64,000 bases of DNA from assembly GCF_002302565.1 (NCBI RefSeq), contig NZ_CP022382.1:257001-321000 (forward strand), given 5' to 3'. The notes under the pieces were generated by a model. That model worked only from the letters and a program-made list of their open reading frames with translations. It was not told the DNA's origin and did no database searches. The position numbers were made by a program, and so were the translations under genes. Source of the DNA: Capnocytophaga canimorsus. GTDB taxonomy: Bacteria; Bacteroidota; Bacteroidia; Flavobacteriales; Flavobacteriaceae. The first letter of the stretch is position 1, and the number at the start of each line of letters is the position of its first letter. Of the stretch, positions 34,996-43,448 are shown piece after piece.

Positions 34996-35237
34996 TTCCC
35001 TTGAATATACTCGGTTTTTCGAATTGCTAAGATGTTTTCAGCAAGCTCAAGAGTTTCTTTATTTTGTTTTTTTTCTTCTTTTGAATTAGGATTTGAATGA
35101 AGATAAAGTTTAAGATTTTCATATTCCCTCAAGTGTCTGCGTTTACCATCTTTACCGACTTCCGAACCACGATAGTATTCGATGAAAAGGCTAACTTTTC
35201 CGTCTTTTAATTTTCGTTGAAATAATGATATTTTCAT
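34996..35237 (-). pseudogene. Island integrase, N-terminal 80 codons, truncated by the IS element
   Basis: Starts at the ATG at 35237: MKISLFQRKLKDGKVSLFIE, then RRHLREYENLKLYLH and ETLELAENILAIRKTEY, which is the arm DNA-binding domain of Bacteroidetes tyrosine recombinases. Native coding ends at the IS boundary (34995), and the core-binding and catalytic domains are absent from the window. The gene lies immediately downstream of mnmE in the same direction, the typical place for an integrase at its own attachment site. The island is therefore probably no longer able to excise by itself. Confidence 0.85.
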
Positions 35238-35388
35238 AAGTAGTACGTTTGTACTACTCTCTGGTTTGGAGTAGTACAAATGTATTAATAAAAGATTACA
35301 CTAGAAAATAAATCCAACATAATTTTCTGTAAATCAAATAAAAGAAAACATAAGAAACTAAAGAAAACAAATTTATTTGCCAATACAA
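35179..35388. repeat. Long direct repeat, right copy, including the mnmE 3' end
   Basis: Partner of 17891-18100. It runs from integrase codon ~20 through the intergenic region and into the last codons of mnmE (CIGK-stop at 35373-35387). AGTAGTAC...GTACTACT is again present at 35239-35258 with a third half-site at 35270-35277. Confidence 0.75.
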
Positions 35389-36767
35389 AAATTCGCAAAG
35401 ATATTCCCGAGTACTTCGTCATTAGTCACTTCGCCGGAGATAGTACCAAGATGGTAGAGAGCCTCACGAATGTCGATAGCAAGAAGGTCTCCTGAAATAT
35501 TCATTTCCAAACCTTCCTGAACTTTTATAATCTCGGCAAGGGCATTAGAAAGTGCTTCGTAATGACGTGAATTACTAATAATTATATTATTCGCAGAGGA
35601 CGTAAAACTTTCAGCGTACGTTGCAAGTTCTGACTTCAATATGTCTATATTTATATTCTCCTTAGCGGAAATTCCTAAAATGATATCTGTATATTTAGGG
35701 ACAAGTTCCGACTTCAATTTTCGGTCGAAATCACCAAATTCACCACCAGATACATCTACTTTGTTATGCAAAAGAATTATCTTTAAGTCGTCTCGATATA
35801 CTTCTTTCACAAAATCAATAACTTCCTCAGGTTGATTATCCAATTCATCATAGAGGTATAATAAAACATTGGCTTGTGTAATCTTTTCTTTCGCTTTTTT
35901 AACACCAATCTCTTCTATTTTATCAGAAGTTTCACGAATTCCTGCTGTATCGATGAATCGGAAAGCTGTTCCGCCGATGTGTAACACTTCCTCGATGGTA
36001 TCACGTGTTGTTCCCGCAATGTCCGAAACGATAGCTCGTTCTTCATTCAAAAGAACATTCAAAAGCGTTGATTTCCCAGCATTGGGTTTGCCTACAATCG
36101 CCACTGGAACCCCATTTTTGATAACATTTCCCGTTGCAAATGAGTCCATCAATCGTTTAATTGTAGTCTGAATCCTTGAAAGTAGTGAACGAAATTGGTT
36201 TCTGTCGGCAAATTCTACATCTTCTTCCGAAAAATCAAGTTCTAATTCAATTAAAGATGCAAAATTCAGTAATTCAGTACGTAGTTCCTCAATTTCAGAA
36301 GTAAAACCGCCTCGCATTTGTTTCATAGCGATAGTGTGAGCAGCTTCGCTGTCGGAGGCAATAAGGTCAGCAACAGCTTCAGCTTGTGACAAATCCATTT
36401 TTCCATTTAGAAATGCCCTTAAAGTAAATTCCCCCGCCTTTGCTAATCGACATCCTTTGGCAAGACAAACTTTTATCACTTGCTGAATGATATAACTACT
36501 TCCGTGACAAGAAAATTCTACAGTAGGTTCACCCGTATATGACTTATTTCCTTTAAAAATCGTTGCAAGACATTCATCTATTATCGTCTTATTATCAAAA
36601 AAATATCCCAAATGTACGGTATGCGAATCAGAATTAGCTAAACTTCTTCCGTGATGTGCTTTAAATACGCTATCAGCAATTGAAATGGCATCTTTTCCTG
36701 ATATTCTGATGATAGCAATAGCTCCACTCCCTGAAGCTGTTGCTAACGCTATGATAGTTTCATTCAT
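35373..36767 (-). CDS. mnmE: tRNA modification GTPase MnmE (TrmE)
   Basis: With MnmG it adds the cmnm5 group to U34 of certain tRNAs. The 464-residue protein has the N-terminal folate-binding domain (IIALATASGSGAIAIIRISG), GEFTLRAFLNGKMDLSQAEAV near residue 115, and an inserted G domain with GKPNAGKST near 226, AGTTRDT near 253 and DTAG near 275. NKxD is represented by HNKVD near 336. The C-terminal catalytic motif FCIGK is intact. The last codons double as the attachment site for the integrated islands, so the present 3' end may have been supplied by the island. Confidence 0.97.
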   Translation of the reverse strand: MNETIIALATASGSGAIAIIRISGKDAISIADSVFKAHHGRSLANSDSHTVHLGYFFDNKTIIDECLATIFKGNKSYTGEPTVEFSCHGSSYIIQQVIKVCLAKGCRLAKAGEFTLRAFLNGKMDLSQAEAVADLIASDSEAAHTIAMKQMRGGFTSEIEELRTELLNFASLIELELDFSEEDVEFADRNQFRSLLSRIQTTIKRLMDSFATGNVIKNGVPVAIVGKPNAGKSTLLNVLLNEERAIVSDIAGTTRDTIEEVLHIGGTAFRFIDTAGIRETSDKIEEIGVKKAKEKITQANVLLYLYDELDNQPEEVIDFVKEVYRDDLKIILLHNKVDVSGGEFGDFDRKLKSELVPKYTDIILGISAKENINIDILKSELATYAESFTSSANNIIISNSRHYEALSNALAEIIKVQEGLEMNISGDLLAIDIREALYHLGTISGEVTNDEVLGNIFANFCIGK

Positions 36768-36900
36768 TTCTTTTTAGTTTTCAATCATTAAAATCTATAT
36801 GATAATTAGTTCCTACAAATTACTGATTTGCTTTTAGTAAAAAACTACTTAATATTTTTTGTCATCTGAATTATTTTTGATATTTAGTAATGATTATTTA

Positions 36901-38073
36901 CTAATAATAAGTTATTTCAATTTCAATAATATGAGTTAATTGCCCATTTACATATATTTTTGTTTGTAAGCAATTGCCGCTTTCATCATATTGATACGTT
37001 TTAACTTTATTATAATTATCATTATAAACAGACGTGTTCTTTATCATATTTCCTTTCGAATCGTATTCAAAAGTTTCTAGTTCAATTCTTTTTTTATTTT
37101 GATCAAATTTTTCTATTTTTAATTCTTTCCCAAAATCATTATAAGAATAAAGTTTTTTAGATATCTTATTATCATTTTGTTCAAAAACTTCCATTACTTT
37201 TCCGCCATTATCATATGTATATATCCATTTCCGATTATTTTCTAATGCATATTCTTGCTTTTTAAGTTGATTATTAAAATGATATTCTTTTATAATTGAT
37301 TTTATAATTTTATTATCAGAATTGTATGTTAATTCTTTAATAACTCTACCTTTTGCATTGTATTTGTATGTAGTTTTTTCATAAATAACACCTTCATCAT
37401 TTCTTTTTTCAAATTTTACTAATCTATTTTTATTATCATAAAAGAAATATTGGTCTTCTTCTAATTCTTTTTCCTGATGATGTTCTGTTTTTTGATGTAT
37501 CAGGTTATTATTTTTATCATATTCAAAAACTTTGGAATAGAATAAAGCATTATCCATATAATTCTTCTCTTGAATTTTATTATTATTTTGATTATAGATA
37601 TAATCTGTTTGTTGTTTTTCGTATTTTCCTTGTATAATATGGCTAACTATTTGTCCGTTATTGTTATAAATAATTGTATCTATTTGTGTTTTTGTAGAAT
37701 TTTCACCATAATATTCATAGGTTTCTTTATAGTATTTTTTATTTTGAGTATTATAAAAGGTTATTTCTTTCAATTCTGGATTACCAAGAGTATCCCATTT
37801 GATACGTTCAATGATATTTCCTTTAAGGTCATAAGTATAAGTATTATTATAATGGTCATCATCAAAAGGTGTTATTGAAAGACCTCTTGACATAATAATA
37901 TTTCCGTCTTTTTCAATTGCATTATAGTAAAAAGTACTTGTTGATTTTAGTTTTCTGTTAGGATAAAGATTTTTATCTATAGGAATTGAAATTTTTACAT
38001 TGTCATAAGGAATAGACTTACAAGAAATCAATAGTAAACCTATTATTATAAATAAAAAACACCTAATTTTCAT
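36901..38073 (-). CDS. Lipoprotein with YD/RHS-like sequence repeats
   Basis: A 390-residue protein with a lipoprotein signal and lipobox LLLISC near residue 18. The rest is a chain of ~20-residue repeats of the form Y-x-Y-(D/N)-x-x-(G/N)-N/R-(I/L)-I/V, for example TYDLKGNIIERI, FYDNKNRLVKF, KYNAKGRVIKEL and EYDSKGNMI, like YD repeats of RHS-type proteins but without a toxin domain. It is probably displayed on the surface or in the periplasm. It is very AT-rich with strong A/T codon bias. The adjacent 36768-36900 gap holds no clear signal. Function is unknown. Confidence 0.75.
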   Translation of the reverse strand: MKIRCFLFIIIGLLLISCKSIPYDNVKISIPIDKNLYPNRKLKSTSTFYYNAIEKDGNIIMSRGLSITPFDDDHYNNTYTYDLKGNIIERIKWDTLGNPELKEITFYNTQNKKYYKETYEYYGENSTKTQIDTIIYNNNGQIVSHIIQGKYEKQQTDYIYNQNNNKIQEKNYMDNALFYSKVFEYDKNNNLIHQKTEHHQEKELEEDQYFFYDNKNRLVKFEKRNDEGVIYEKTTYKYNAKGRVIKELTYNSDNKIIKSIIKEYHFNNQLKKQEYALENNRKWIYTYDNGGKVMEVFEQNDNKISKKLYSYNDFGKELKIEKFDQNKKRIELETFEYDSKGNMIKNTSVYNDNYNKVKTYQYDESGNCLQTKIYVNGQLTHIIEIEITYY

Positions 38074-38320
38074 ACTTTTTTTATTATATTATGATTAAAA
38101 TAAATTGATTTGTAATTACTTTTATTATAATGATAAGTTATTTTAAAAGAAAAGATAACAATGTTTTTTCTATTAGGCTATTTTATAATTACATCATATA
38201 ATGAGTTTTATTTATTTTGATGTTAAAAAGTTAATTCAACTAATGAAATGTATTTATCAAACCAAATTAAATTTAATTCATTTGATGCTATTATTAGAAT
38301 AAATCATTTTTAAATCAATT

Positions 38321-38371
38321 CACTCAATGTAATTTATTTAATTAAATAAATTAAACTTAATTCATTGAGTG
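38321..38371. repeat. Palindrome: CACTCAATG arms around a 22-bp AT palindrome
   Basis: CACTCAATG (38321-38329) and CATTGAGTG (38363-38371) flank the perfect palindrome AATTTATTTAATTAAATAAATT centred near 38341. It could extrude as a cruciform or fold as RNA; its role is unknown. Confidence 0.6.
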
Positions 38372-38453
38372 TAATCAATACAATAGATGATGTTAAACTT
38401 AACTCATCTGATGCAATAAGTTTATTTTATAGTTTTATATGCAATTCATTAAA

Positions 38454-38490
38454 TGCAATAGGTTTAAATTAGTAAAATAAACCTATTGCA
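38454..38490. repeat. 12-bp inverted repeat TGCAATAGGTTT
   Basis: TGCAATAGGTTT (38454-38465) and its exact complement (38479-38490) with a 13-nt loop. It lies downstream of pepT on the minus strand and could end that transcript, but there is no T-tract. Confidence 0.5.
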
Positions 38491-38563
38491 TTATGTGTTA
38501 AATATTGATTTTACGGAATAAATAAAGTTATTTACTTGTTTTCAAGTAGTTTTATTCCTATGT

Positions 38564-39799
38564 TTATTGATTTTGATAACGATTTGCGGTAATTTCAGCA
38601 ATTTTTACAATAACTTGGGTAGCTTTTTGCATACTTTCTACAGGAACATATTCAAATTTCCCGTGAAAATTGTGCCCTCCTGCAAAAATATTCGGACAAG
38701 GAAGCCCCATAAAGCTAAGCTGTGAGCCATCGGTTCCACCACGTATTGGTTTAATTATTGGCGTGATACCTAAGTCTTTCATTGCTTGTTCGGCAATTTC
38801 AACAATGTGGAATACAGGCTCTACTTTTTCACGCATATTATAGTATTGGTCTTTAATTTCAATACTTACTGCATTGTTGTGCTTTTGATTTAAGTCATCA
38901 ACAATTTGATGTAGCAATTGCTTTTGTTTTTCGAAAAGCTCACGGTCGTGATTTCTTACAATAAGCTGAACCACTGTATTTTCAATGTCTCCAGAAATGC
39001 TTGTCACGTGAAAGAAACCTTCTCTACCACTGGTTCGCTCAGGGACTTGACTCTCAGGAAGTGCTCCAACAAATTCATTGGCAATAAGCAACGAATTCAC
39101 CATTTTATTTTTGGCATAGCCTGGGTGCACACTTTTGCCTTTGAATAGAACTTTAGCTCCTGCTGCGTTAAAATTTTCATACTCAAGCTCTCCAACTTGG
39201 CTACCGTCCATAGTATATGCCCATTCGGCGCCAAATTTGGCTACGTCGAACTTATGAGCTCCTCTACCGATTTCTTCATCGGGCGTGAAACCTACTCGTA
39301 TTTTTCCGTGTTTTATTTCTGGATGTTTCACTAAATATTCCATAGCGGTTACAATCTCGGCAACTCCAGCCTTATCATCGGCTCCTAAAAGGGTCGTTCC
39401 GTCAGTGGTGATTAAGGTCTGCCCTTTATAAAGTAAAAGGTCTTCGAAGTAAGATGGCGAAAGTACAATGTTTTGTTCTTTATTGAGTACGATATCGTTT
39501 CCGTCGTAATTTTCAACGAATTGCGGATTTACATTTTCTCCCGAAAAGTCAGGGGAAGTGTCAAAATGAGCAATAAAACCAATAGTTGGTACGTGATGCG
39601 TAACATTGGAAGGTAATGTAGCCATAACGTAAGCATTTTCGTCAATGTTAACGTCTTCCAATCCAATTTGTTTTAATTCTTCTACTAATTTTCTAGCTAA
39701 ATTCCATTGTTTTTCGGTGCTGGGAGTAGTAGCACTTTCAGGGTCTGATTGTGTATCTATTTTGATGTAATCAATAAAACGTTGGGTCAATTTTTCCAT
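38564..39799 (-). CDS. pepT: Peptidase T (tripeptide aminopeptidase)
   Basis: Cytosolic M20B zinc aminopeptidase that removes the N-terminal residue of tripeptides. The start is placed at 39799 ([19 protein letters not shown]), the family N-terminus, giving 411 residues; ten extra upstream residues are possible. Metal-site motifs are [12 protein letters not shown] near residue 75, [13 protein letters not shown] near 135, [16 protein letters not shown] near 170, [17 protein letters not shown] near 196 and the C-terminal [16 protein letters not shown] -7-like element TACCTTTG lies at 39827-39834 on the minus strand. It forms a single-gene unit. Confidence 0.95.
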   Translation of the reverse strand: MEKLTQRFIDYIKIDTQSDPESATTPSTEKQWNLARKLVEELKQIGLEDVNIDENAYVMATLPSNVTHHVPTIGFIAHFDTSPDFSGENVNPQFVENYDGNDIVLNKEQNIVLSPSYFEDLLLYKGQTLITTDGTTLLGADDKAGVAEIVTAMEYLVKHPEIKHGKIRVGFTPDEEIGRGAHKFDVAKFGAEWAYTMDGSQVGELEYENFNAAGAKVLFKGKSVHPGYAKNKMVNSLLIANEFVGALPESQVPERTSGREGFFHVTSISGDIENTVVQLIVRNHDRELFEKQKQLLHQIVDDLNQKHNNAVSIEIKDQYYNMREKVEPVFHIVEIAEQAMKDLGITPIIKPIRGGTDGSQLSFMGLPCPNIFAGGHNFHGKFEYVPVESMQKATQVIVKIAEITANRYQNQ

Positions 39800-39916
39800 A
39801 TTTTTTAATTGAAAAGTTAATGCACCCAAAGGTATAAAAATATCAGAAATTAAACCTAAATCTATCCAAACATTTTAAAAAAAATAAAGTACGGATATTT
39901 TATTGATCTTTACAGG

Positions 39917-40018
39917 ATGAAAACGGTTTCATTTTGGCGGTTCATACTGCATAATAAGCCAACACAACCGAAAACTCGTAAGGAGCAATTGATTAAGCTT
40001 ATTAGCCAATTGGAATAA
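39917..40018 (+). CDS. Possible 33-residue basic small protein
   Basis: ATG at 39917 to TAA at 40016-40018: starts MKTVSFWRFILHNKP and ends KEQLIKLISQLE. It has many Lys/Arg/Gln and an amphipathic C-terminal helix, and is not a shadow of another gene. It sits alone between pepT (divergent) and the tRNA terminator. A TACAGG precedes the ATG. I do not recognise it, and chance occurrence in AT-rich DNA is possible. Confidence 0.35.
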   Translation: MKTVSFWRFILHNKPTQPKTRKEQLIKLISQLE

Positions 40019-40027
40019 TTTTAAAAC

Positions 40028-40056
40028 AAAAAAAGTGTACAAAATTGTGTACACCT
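40028..40056 (-). terminator. Intrinsic terminator of tRNA-Ala
   Basis: On the minus strand GTGTACA and TGTACAC pair around a 6-nt loop and are followed by T7, 33 bp beyond the tRNA 3' end. Confidence 0.75.
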
Positions 40057-40088
40057 TTCATATCTTATTGGTCTTCAATAAATATTGT

Positions 40089-40161
<73 letters not shown>

Positions 40162-40170
40162 AAGGTGGGG

Positions 40171-40203
40171 CAAAGATAAAACAAAAAAATTGTATTTTCA
40201 AAA
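40171..40203 (-). promoter_or_regulatory. Promoter of tRNA-Ala
   Basis: The minus strand shows TTTTG, 20 bp, then TATCTTTG, ending 10 bp before the mature tRNA 5' end. It is a close match to the Bacteroidetes sigma consensus and a useful reference for this genome. Confidence 0.7.
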
Positions 40204-40323
40204 CTATTTGTACAAAAATATACCTGGCACATTCAACTATAAACACACGAAATTCGGTTTAATTGAAAATATTTTATACTTTTGGAGAAGCAAAAGTAAA
40301 TTTAATTTAAAAAGCTAAAAATT

Positions 40324-40944
40324 ATGGCTGAATATATCCGGATATACAATGAAAATCCTAATGAAAGGGAAATCAATCGTGTGGTAAATATCCTCAAAAG
40401 CGGTGGGGTGGTAATTTATCCTACTGACACTGTTTACGGTTTAGGTTGTGATATAACCCACACCAAAGCTTTGGAGCGTATTGCTAAAATAAAGGGGGTT
40501 AAACTTGAAAAAGCAAATTTTTCATTTGTTTGTGCCGATTTAAGTAATTTGTCTCATTATGTCAAACAGATTGATTCCGCAACATTCAAAATCCTTAAAC
40601 GCGCCCTTCCAGGACCTTATACTTTCATATTACCAGGCAACAATGACCTTCCATCAGCTTTTAAAAAGAAAAAAACTGTAGGAATTCGTGTACCCGATAA
40701 TAATATTGCTCGTATAATTGTTGAACGTTTGGGTAATCCGATAGTTTCTACTTCCATTCACGATGATGACGATGTTATAGAATACACCACAGACCCCGAA
40801 CTTATTTTTGAAAAATGGCAAAACCGAGTTGATGCCGTAATTGATGCGGGTTATGGCGATAATGTGGCTTCAACAGTGATAGATTTATCGGGTAGTCAGC
40901 CCGTTGTGCTTCGTGAGGGTAAAGGAAGTATTGATATTATTTAG
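40324..40944 (+). CDS. L-threonylcarbamoyladenylate synthase family protein (TsaC/YciO)
   Basis: Sua5/YrdC/YciO-family protein of 206 residues, acting in synthesis of threonylcarbamoyl-AMP for t6A37 of tRNA. The signature GGVVIYPTDTVYGLGCDI is near residue 26, followed by KANFSFVCADLSNLSHYV near 63, LPGPYTFILPG near 95, TVGIRVPDN near 116 and ASTVIDLSG near 180. It lacks the extra Sua5 C-terminal domain. YciO-type paralogs have a similar sequence, so I leave the symbol blank. It converges with oxyR, overlapping it by 8 bp. A -7-like TACTTTTG lies at 40277-40284. Confidence 0.85.
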   Translation: MAEYIRIYNENPNEREINRVVNILKSGGVVIYPTDTVYGLGCDITHTKALERIAKIKGVKLEKANFSFVCADLSNLSHYVKQIDSATFKILKRALPGPYTFILPGNNDLPSAFKKKKTVGIRVPDNNIARIIVERLGNPIVSTSIHDDDDVIEYTTDPELIFEKWQNRVDAVIDAGYGDNVASTVIDLSGSQPVVLREGKGSIDII

Positions 40945-41881
40945 GCTTAACCACTGGGCTTATTATCTTAACATCGTGAAAGGCAATTGCTCCGCGAATT
41001 ACTCCCGAAATAACTTCGTGTAAAGCATTGATCATTTGTGCTTTGAGTTCGTTTTTATGATATACCAAACTGATTTCACGGGCGGGTTGCGGTTCATTGA
41101 AATGGCGAATGTGTTGTAATTGTTTTTCGCTTAATTCCAGCGAATGTAAGTAGGGGAGGAGTGTCATTCCGAGTCCTTCATTAGAAAGACGAATGAGGGT
41201 TTCAAAACTTCCACTTTTAATTTGGAATCCTCTTTTTTGGGTGGCTTGTTTTTGTCCGCAGAGGTTTAACACCGTATTTTTAAAGCAGTGTCCGTCTTCT
41301 AGCATCAATATTTCATCGATTTGTAAGTCTTCACTATTTATTTTATTGGATTTGCATAGCCAATGATTTTCAGGGATATATGCTACGAATGGTTCGTAAA
41401 AAAGAGGCTTTTCGATGAAGTTAGCATTTTCAAGAGGGGTAGCCAATATGGCGGCATCAAGGGAGCCATTTTCAATGTTAGTCAGTGCTTGTTGTGTGTG
41501 CTGTTCTTCAATTTTTAAATCTACTTTTGAGTATTTTTTGATGAAATTCTTTAGAAAAAGAGGTAAAAGCGTTGGTGAAACCGTAGGAATGATGCCCAAA
41601 CGAAATTCGCCACCGATAAATCCTTTTTCTTGAGCAACAATGTCTTGCATACGTTCGGATTCATTGACAATGATTTGTGCTTGTTTAACGATTTGCTCTC
41701 CAATTTTTGTTATTTGTATGGGTTTTTTACTTCGGTCAAAAATTAAAGCGCCCAATTCTTCTTCTAATTTTTGAATTTGCATACTAAGGGTGGGCTGTGT
41801 AACGTGGCATTTCTCGGAAGCTGAAGTAAAATTTTGATATTGGGCTACGGCAAGTACATATTCTAATTGTGTGATAGTCAT
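40937..41881 (-). CDS. oxyR: LysR-family peroxide sensor OxyR
   Basis: Hydrogen-peroxide-responsive transcription regulator of 314 residues. The N-terminal winged HTH (MTITQLEYVLAVAQYQNFTSASEKCHVTQPTL opening) is typical LysR. The sensor domain holds EDGHCFKNTVLNLC, in which the two cysteines fall exactly at positions 199 and 208, the redox pair of Escherichia coli OxyR. It is divergent from dps, a classic OxyR target, with 137 bp between. A minus-strand -7-like TAGCTTTG lies at 41910-41917. Confidence 0.93.
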   Translation of the reverse strand: MTITQLEYVLAVAQYQNFTSASEKCHVTQPTLSMQIQKLEEELGALIFDRSKKPIQITKIGEQIVKQAQIIVNESERMQDIVAQEKGFIGGEFRLGIIPTVSPTLLPLFLKNFIKKYSKVDLKIEEQHTQQALTNIENGSLDAAILATPLENANFIEKPLFYEPFVAYIPENHWLCKSNKINSEDLQIDEILMLEDGHCFKNTVLNLCGQKQATQKRGFQIKSGSFETLIRLSNEGLGMTLLPYLHSLELSEKQLQHIRHFNEPQPAREISLVYHKNELKAQMINALHEVISGVIRGAIAFHDVKIISPVVKPK

Positions 41882-41945
41882 AATTTAATTATTTTGTGTG
41901 GGGTTTTCACAAAGCTATAAAAAATACTGATATAATTATCAAATA

Positions 41946-41992
41946 ATTCAATGAATAAATATTGAATTTACTCATATTAGTGCTTATATTTG
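41946..41992 (+). promoter_or_regulatory. dps promoter with candidate OxyR operator
   Basis: TTG at 41962-41964, 20 bp, then TATATTTG at 41985-41992, 26 bp before the dps ATG. An inverted repeat ATTCAAT-N8-ATTGAAT (41946-41967) overlaps the -33 region, a position suited to an activator or a switchable repressor. Binding by OxyR is inferred from the divergent gene order. Confidence 0.5.
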
Positions 41993-42018
41993 TGTCGTAA
42001 ATTTAAAAGCGTTAAATT

Positions 42019-42498
42019 ATGAGTTATAATAGTATTGGTTTAGATGCCAAAAAATCAAAAGTATTAGCCGCGGAATTGAATAAATTATTAGCTAACTTTC
42101 AGGTGTATTATCAGAATTTAAGAGGAATTCATTGGAATATCAAAGGAAAACGTTTCTTCGATTTGCATACTAAATTTGAAGAGCTTTACACCGATGCTAA
42201 CGAAAAAGTAGATATGATTGCCGAGCGTATTCTTACCTTAGGAGTAACTCCGATACACACTTTGGCAGACTATATTCAGAATGCACAAGTTCCTGTGGGA
42301 AAAGATGTGTATGAAGATGAAAAAGCAATAGCACTTGTTGTAGATTCATTAACCGTGCTTTTGAAGATAGAAAGAGCTATTCTTGAAAATGCTTCAGATG
42401 TTGATGATGAAGGAACTGGTTCAATGATGAGTGACTTTATAAAAGAGCAAGAAAAGACCGTTTGGATGATGAAGGCTTGGTTAGGACAACAAGTATAA
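42019..42498 (+). CDS. dps: Dps-family DNA-binding ferritin-like protein
   Basis: A 159-residue ferritin-like subunit that forms 12-mers, oxidises ferrous iron with peroxide and protects DNA. The inter-subunit ferroxidase residues are visible: His in GIHWNIKGKRFFDLHTKFEELY near residue 36, with a second His and Glu/Asp in the same segment (positions ~48-55). The N-terminus is Lys/Asn-rich. The gene is divergent from oxyR, is preceded by a strong promoter and is followed by a terminator, so it is monocistronic and probably peroxide-induced. Confidence 0.93.
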   Translation: MSYNSIGLDAKKSKVLAAELNKLLANFQVYYQNLRGIHWNIKGKRFFDLHTKFEELYTDANEKVDMIAERILTLGVTPIHTLADYIQNAQVPVGKDVYEDEKAIALVVDSLTVLLKIERAILENASDVDDEGTGSMMSDFIKEQEKTVWMMKAWLGQQV

Positions 42499-42530
42499 AT
42501 TGCCTTAATTTTGAGGTTATTTCAACTAAG

Positions 42531-42562
42531 GAGCTATCGTTAGATGGCTCTTTTTGTTTTTT
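42531..42562 (+). terminator. Intrinsic terminator after dps
   Basis: GAGCTATC and GATGGCTC (one G-T pair) with a 4-nt GTTA loop, followed by TTTTTGTTTTTT. Confidence 0.8.
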
Positions 42563-42639
42563 AGCCTATGAATTTTATATCGTACTTCTTTTAAGTGTAA
42601 TGTTTTTCTTTCTTAAATTTGCACTTTATTTTTTGAAGA

Positions 42640-43242
42640 ATGAATTTTTTTACTATTGTCGATTATATCGGCGTTTTTGTGTTTGCCATTTCTGGGGCAT
42701 TGGCAGCTCGTGAGAAAAAGATGGATTTGTTTGGTATTTTCATTATTGCCTTTGTCACTAGCCTTGGAGGAGGTACGCTCCGTGATGTGATGATTGGAAG
42801 AACCCCCGTTTTTTGGATGATACACCCTATGTACATCACAATGATTTTTGCGGGAGCTTTCTTTGCCATATTTTTAAGAAACAAAATACATTATTTACGA
42901 AAATCGTTAATGCTTTTCGATACTATTGGGATTGGTTTTTATACCGTTTTGGGTGCACAAATTGCACAATCGTTTGGTTTACACCCCATTGGAGTGATTT
43001 CGGTAGCTACCGTAACAGCTTGTTTTGGTGGAGTGATTCGTGATATATTGTGTAATGAAATCCCAGCTATTTTTCACAAGGAGGTCTATGCCACAGCCTG
43101 TGTTATAGGAGCCATAACTTATTTGGGGCTGCAGGAATTTGGCTATTTTAGTGATTATATTTATCTGATAGCTATCGCTGTGGTTATTGTGATTCGCTTG
43201 GTGGCTATAAAATATGCTTTCCATCTACCTAAAATCGATTAA
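42640..43242 (+). CDS. TRIC-family cation channel protein (UPF0126, YicG type)
   Basis: Inner-membrane protein of 200 residues with seven hydrophobic helices in two internal repeats. The glycine-rich hinge motifs are FVTSLGGGTLRDVMIGRTPVF near residue 39 and TVTACFGGVIRDILCNEIP near 122, each with the GGxxRD signature of prokaryotic TRIC channels. These conduct monovalent cations as trimers. It is a single gene with a -7-like TAAATTTG at 42614-42621. The physiological role in this organism is unknown. Confidence 0.9.
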   Translation: MNFFTIVDYIGVFVFAISGALAAREKKMDLFGIFIIAFVTSLGGGTLRDVMIGRTPVFWMIHPMYITMIFAGAFFAIFLRNKIHYLRKSLMLFDTIGIGFYTVLGAQIAQSFGLHPIGVISVATVTACFGGVIRDILCNEIPAIFHKEVYATACVIGAITYLGLQEFGYFSDYIYLIAIAVVIVIRLVAIKYAFHLPKID

Positions 43243-43448
43243 CTGAAAGGTGATAATACTCAGAGCTTAAGTTTTCCTACTTTTTCAATAAAGTTGTATT
43301 TTACATATTTTGTATGTATTGAAAATTCATAGTTATATTTTCAAGCTTTAATTGGTGATATTTTTCAGAAAGACTGATATGTTTTACCGAAAAAATAGAT
43401 ACCTTTGAGCGTTTCAATACTGTATTTAACTTTAACTTTATAAAAAAG

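Larger units (their letters stand above)
38074..38563. other. 490-bp very AT-rich intergenic region with palindromes
   Basis: No gene is visible. Degenerate motifs like TTAATTCATTTGATGC and TTAACTCATCTGATGCAAT recur about five times in both orientations between 38225 and 38460. Two larger palindromes are listed separately. Confidence 0.6.
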
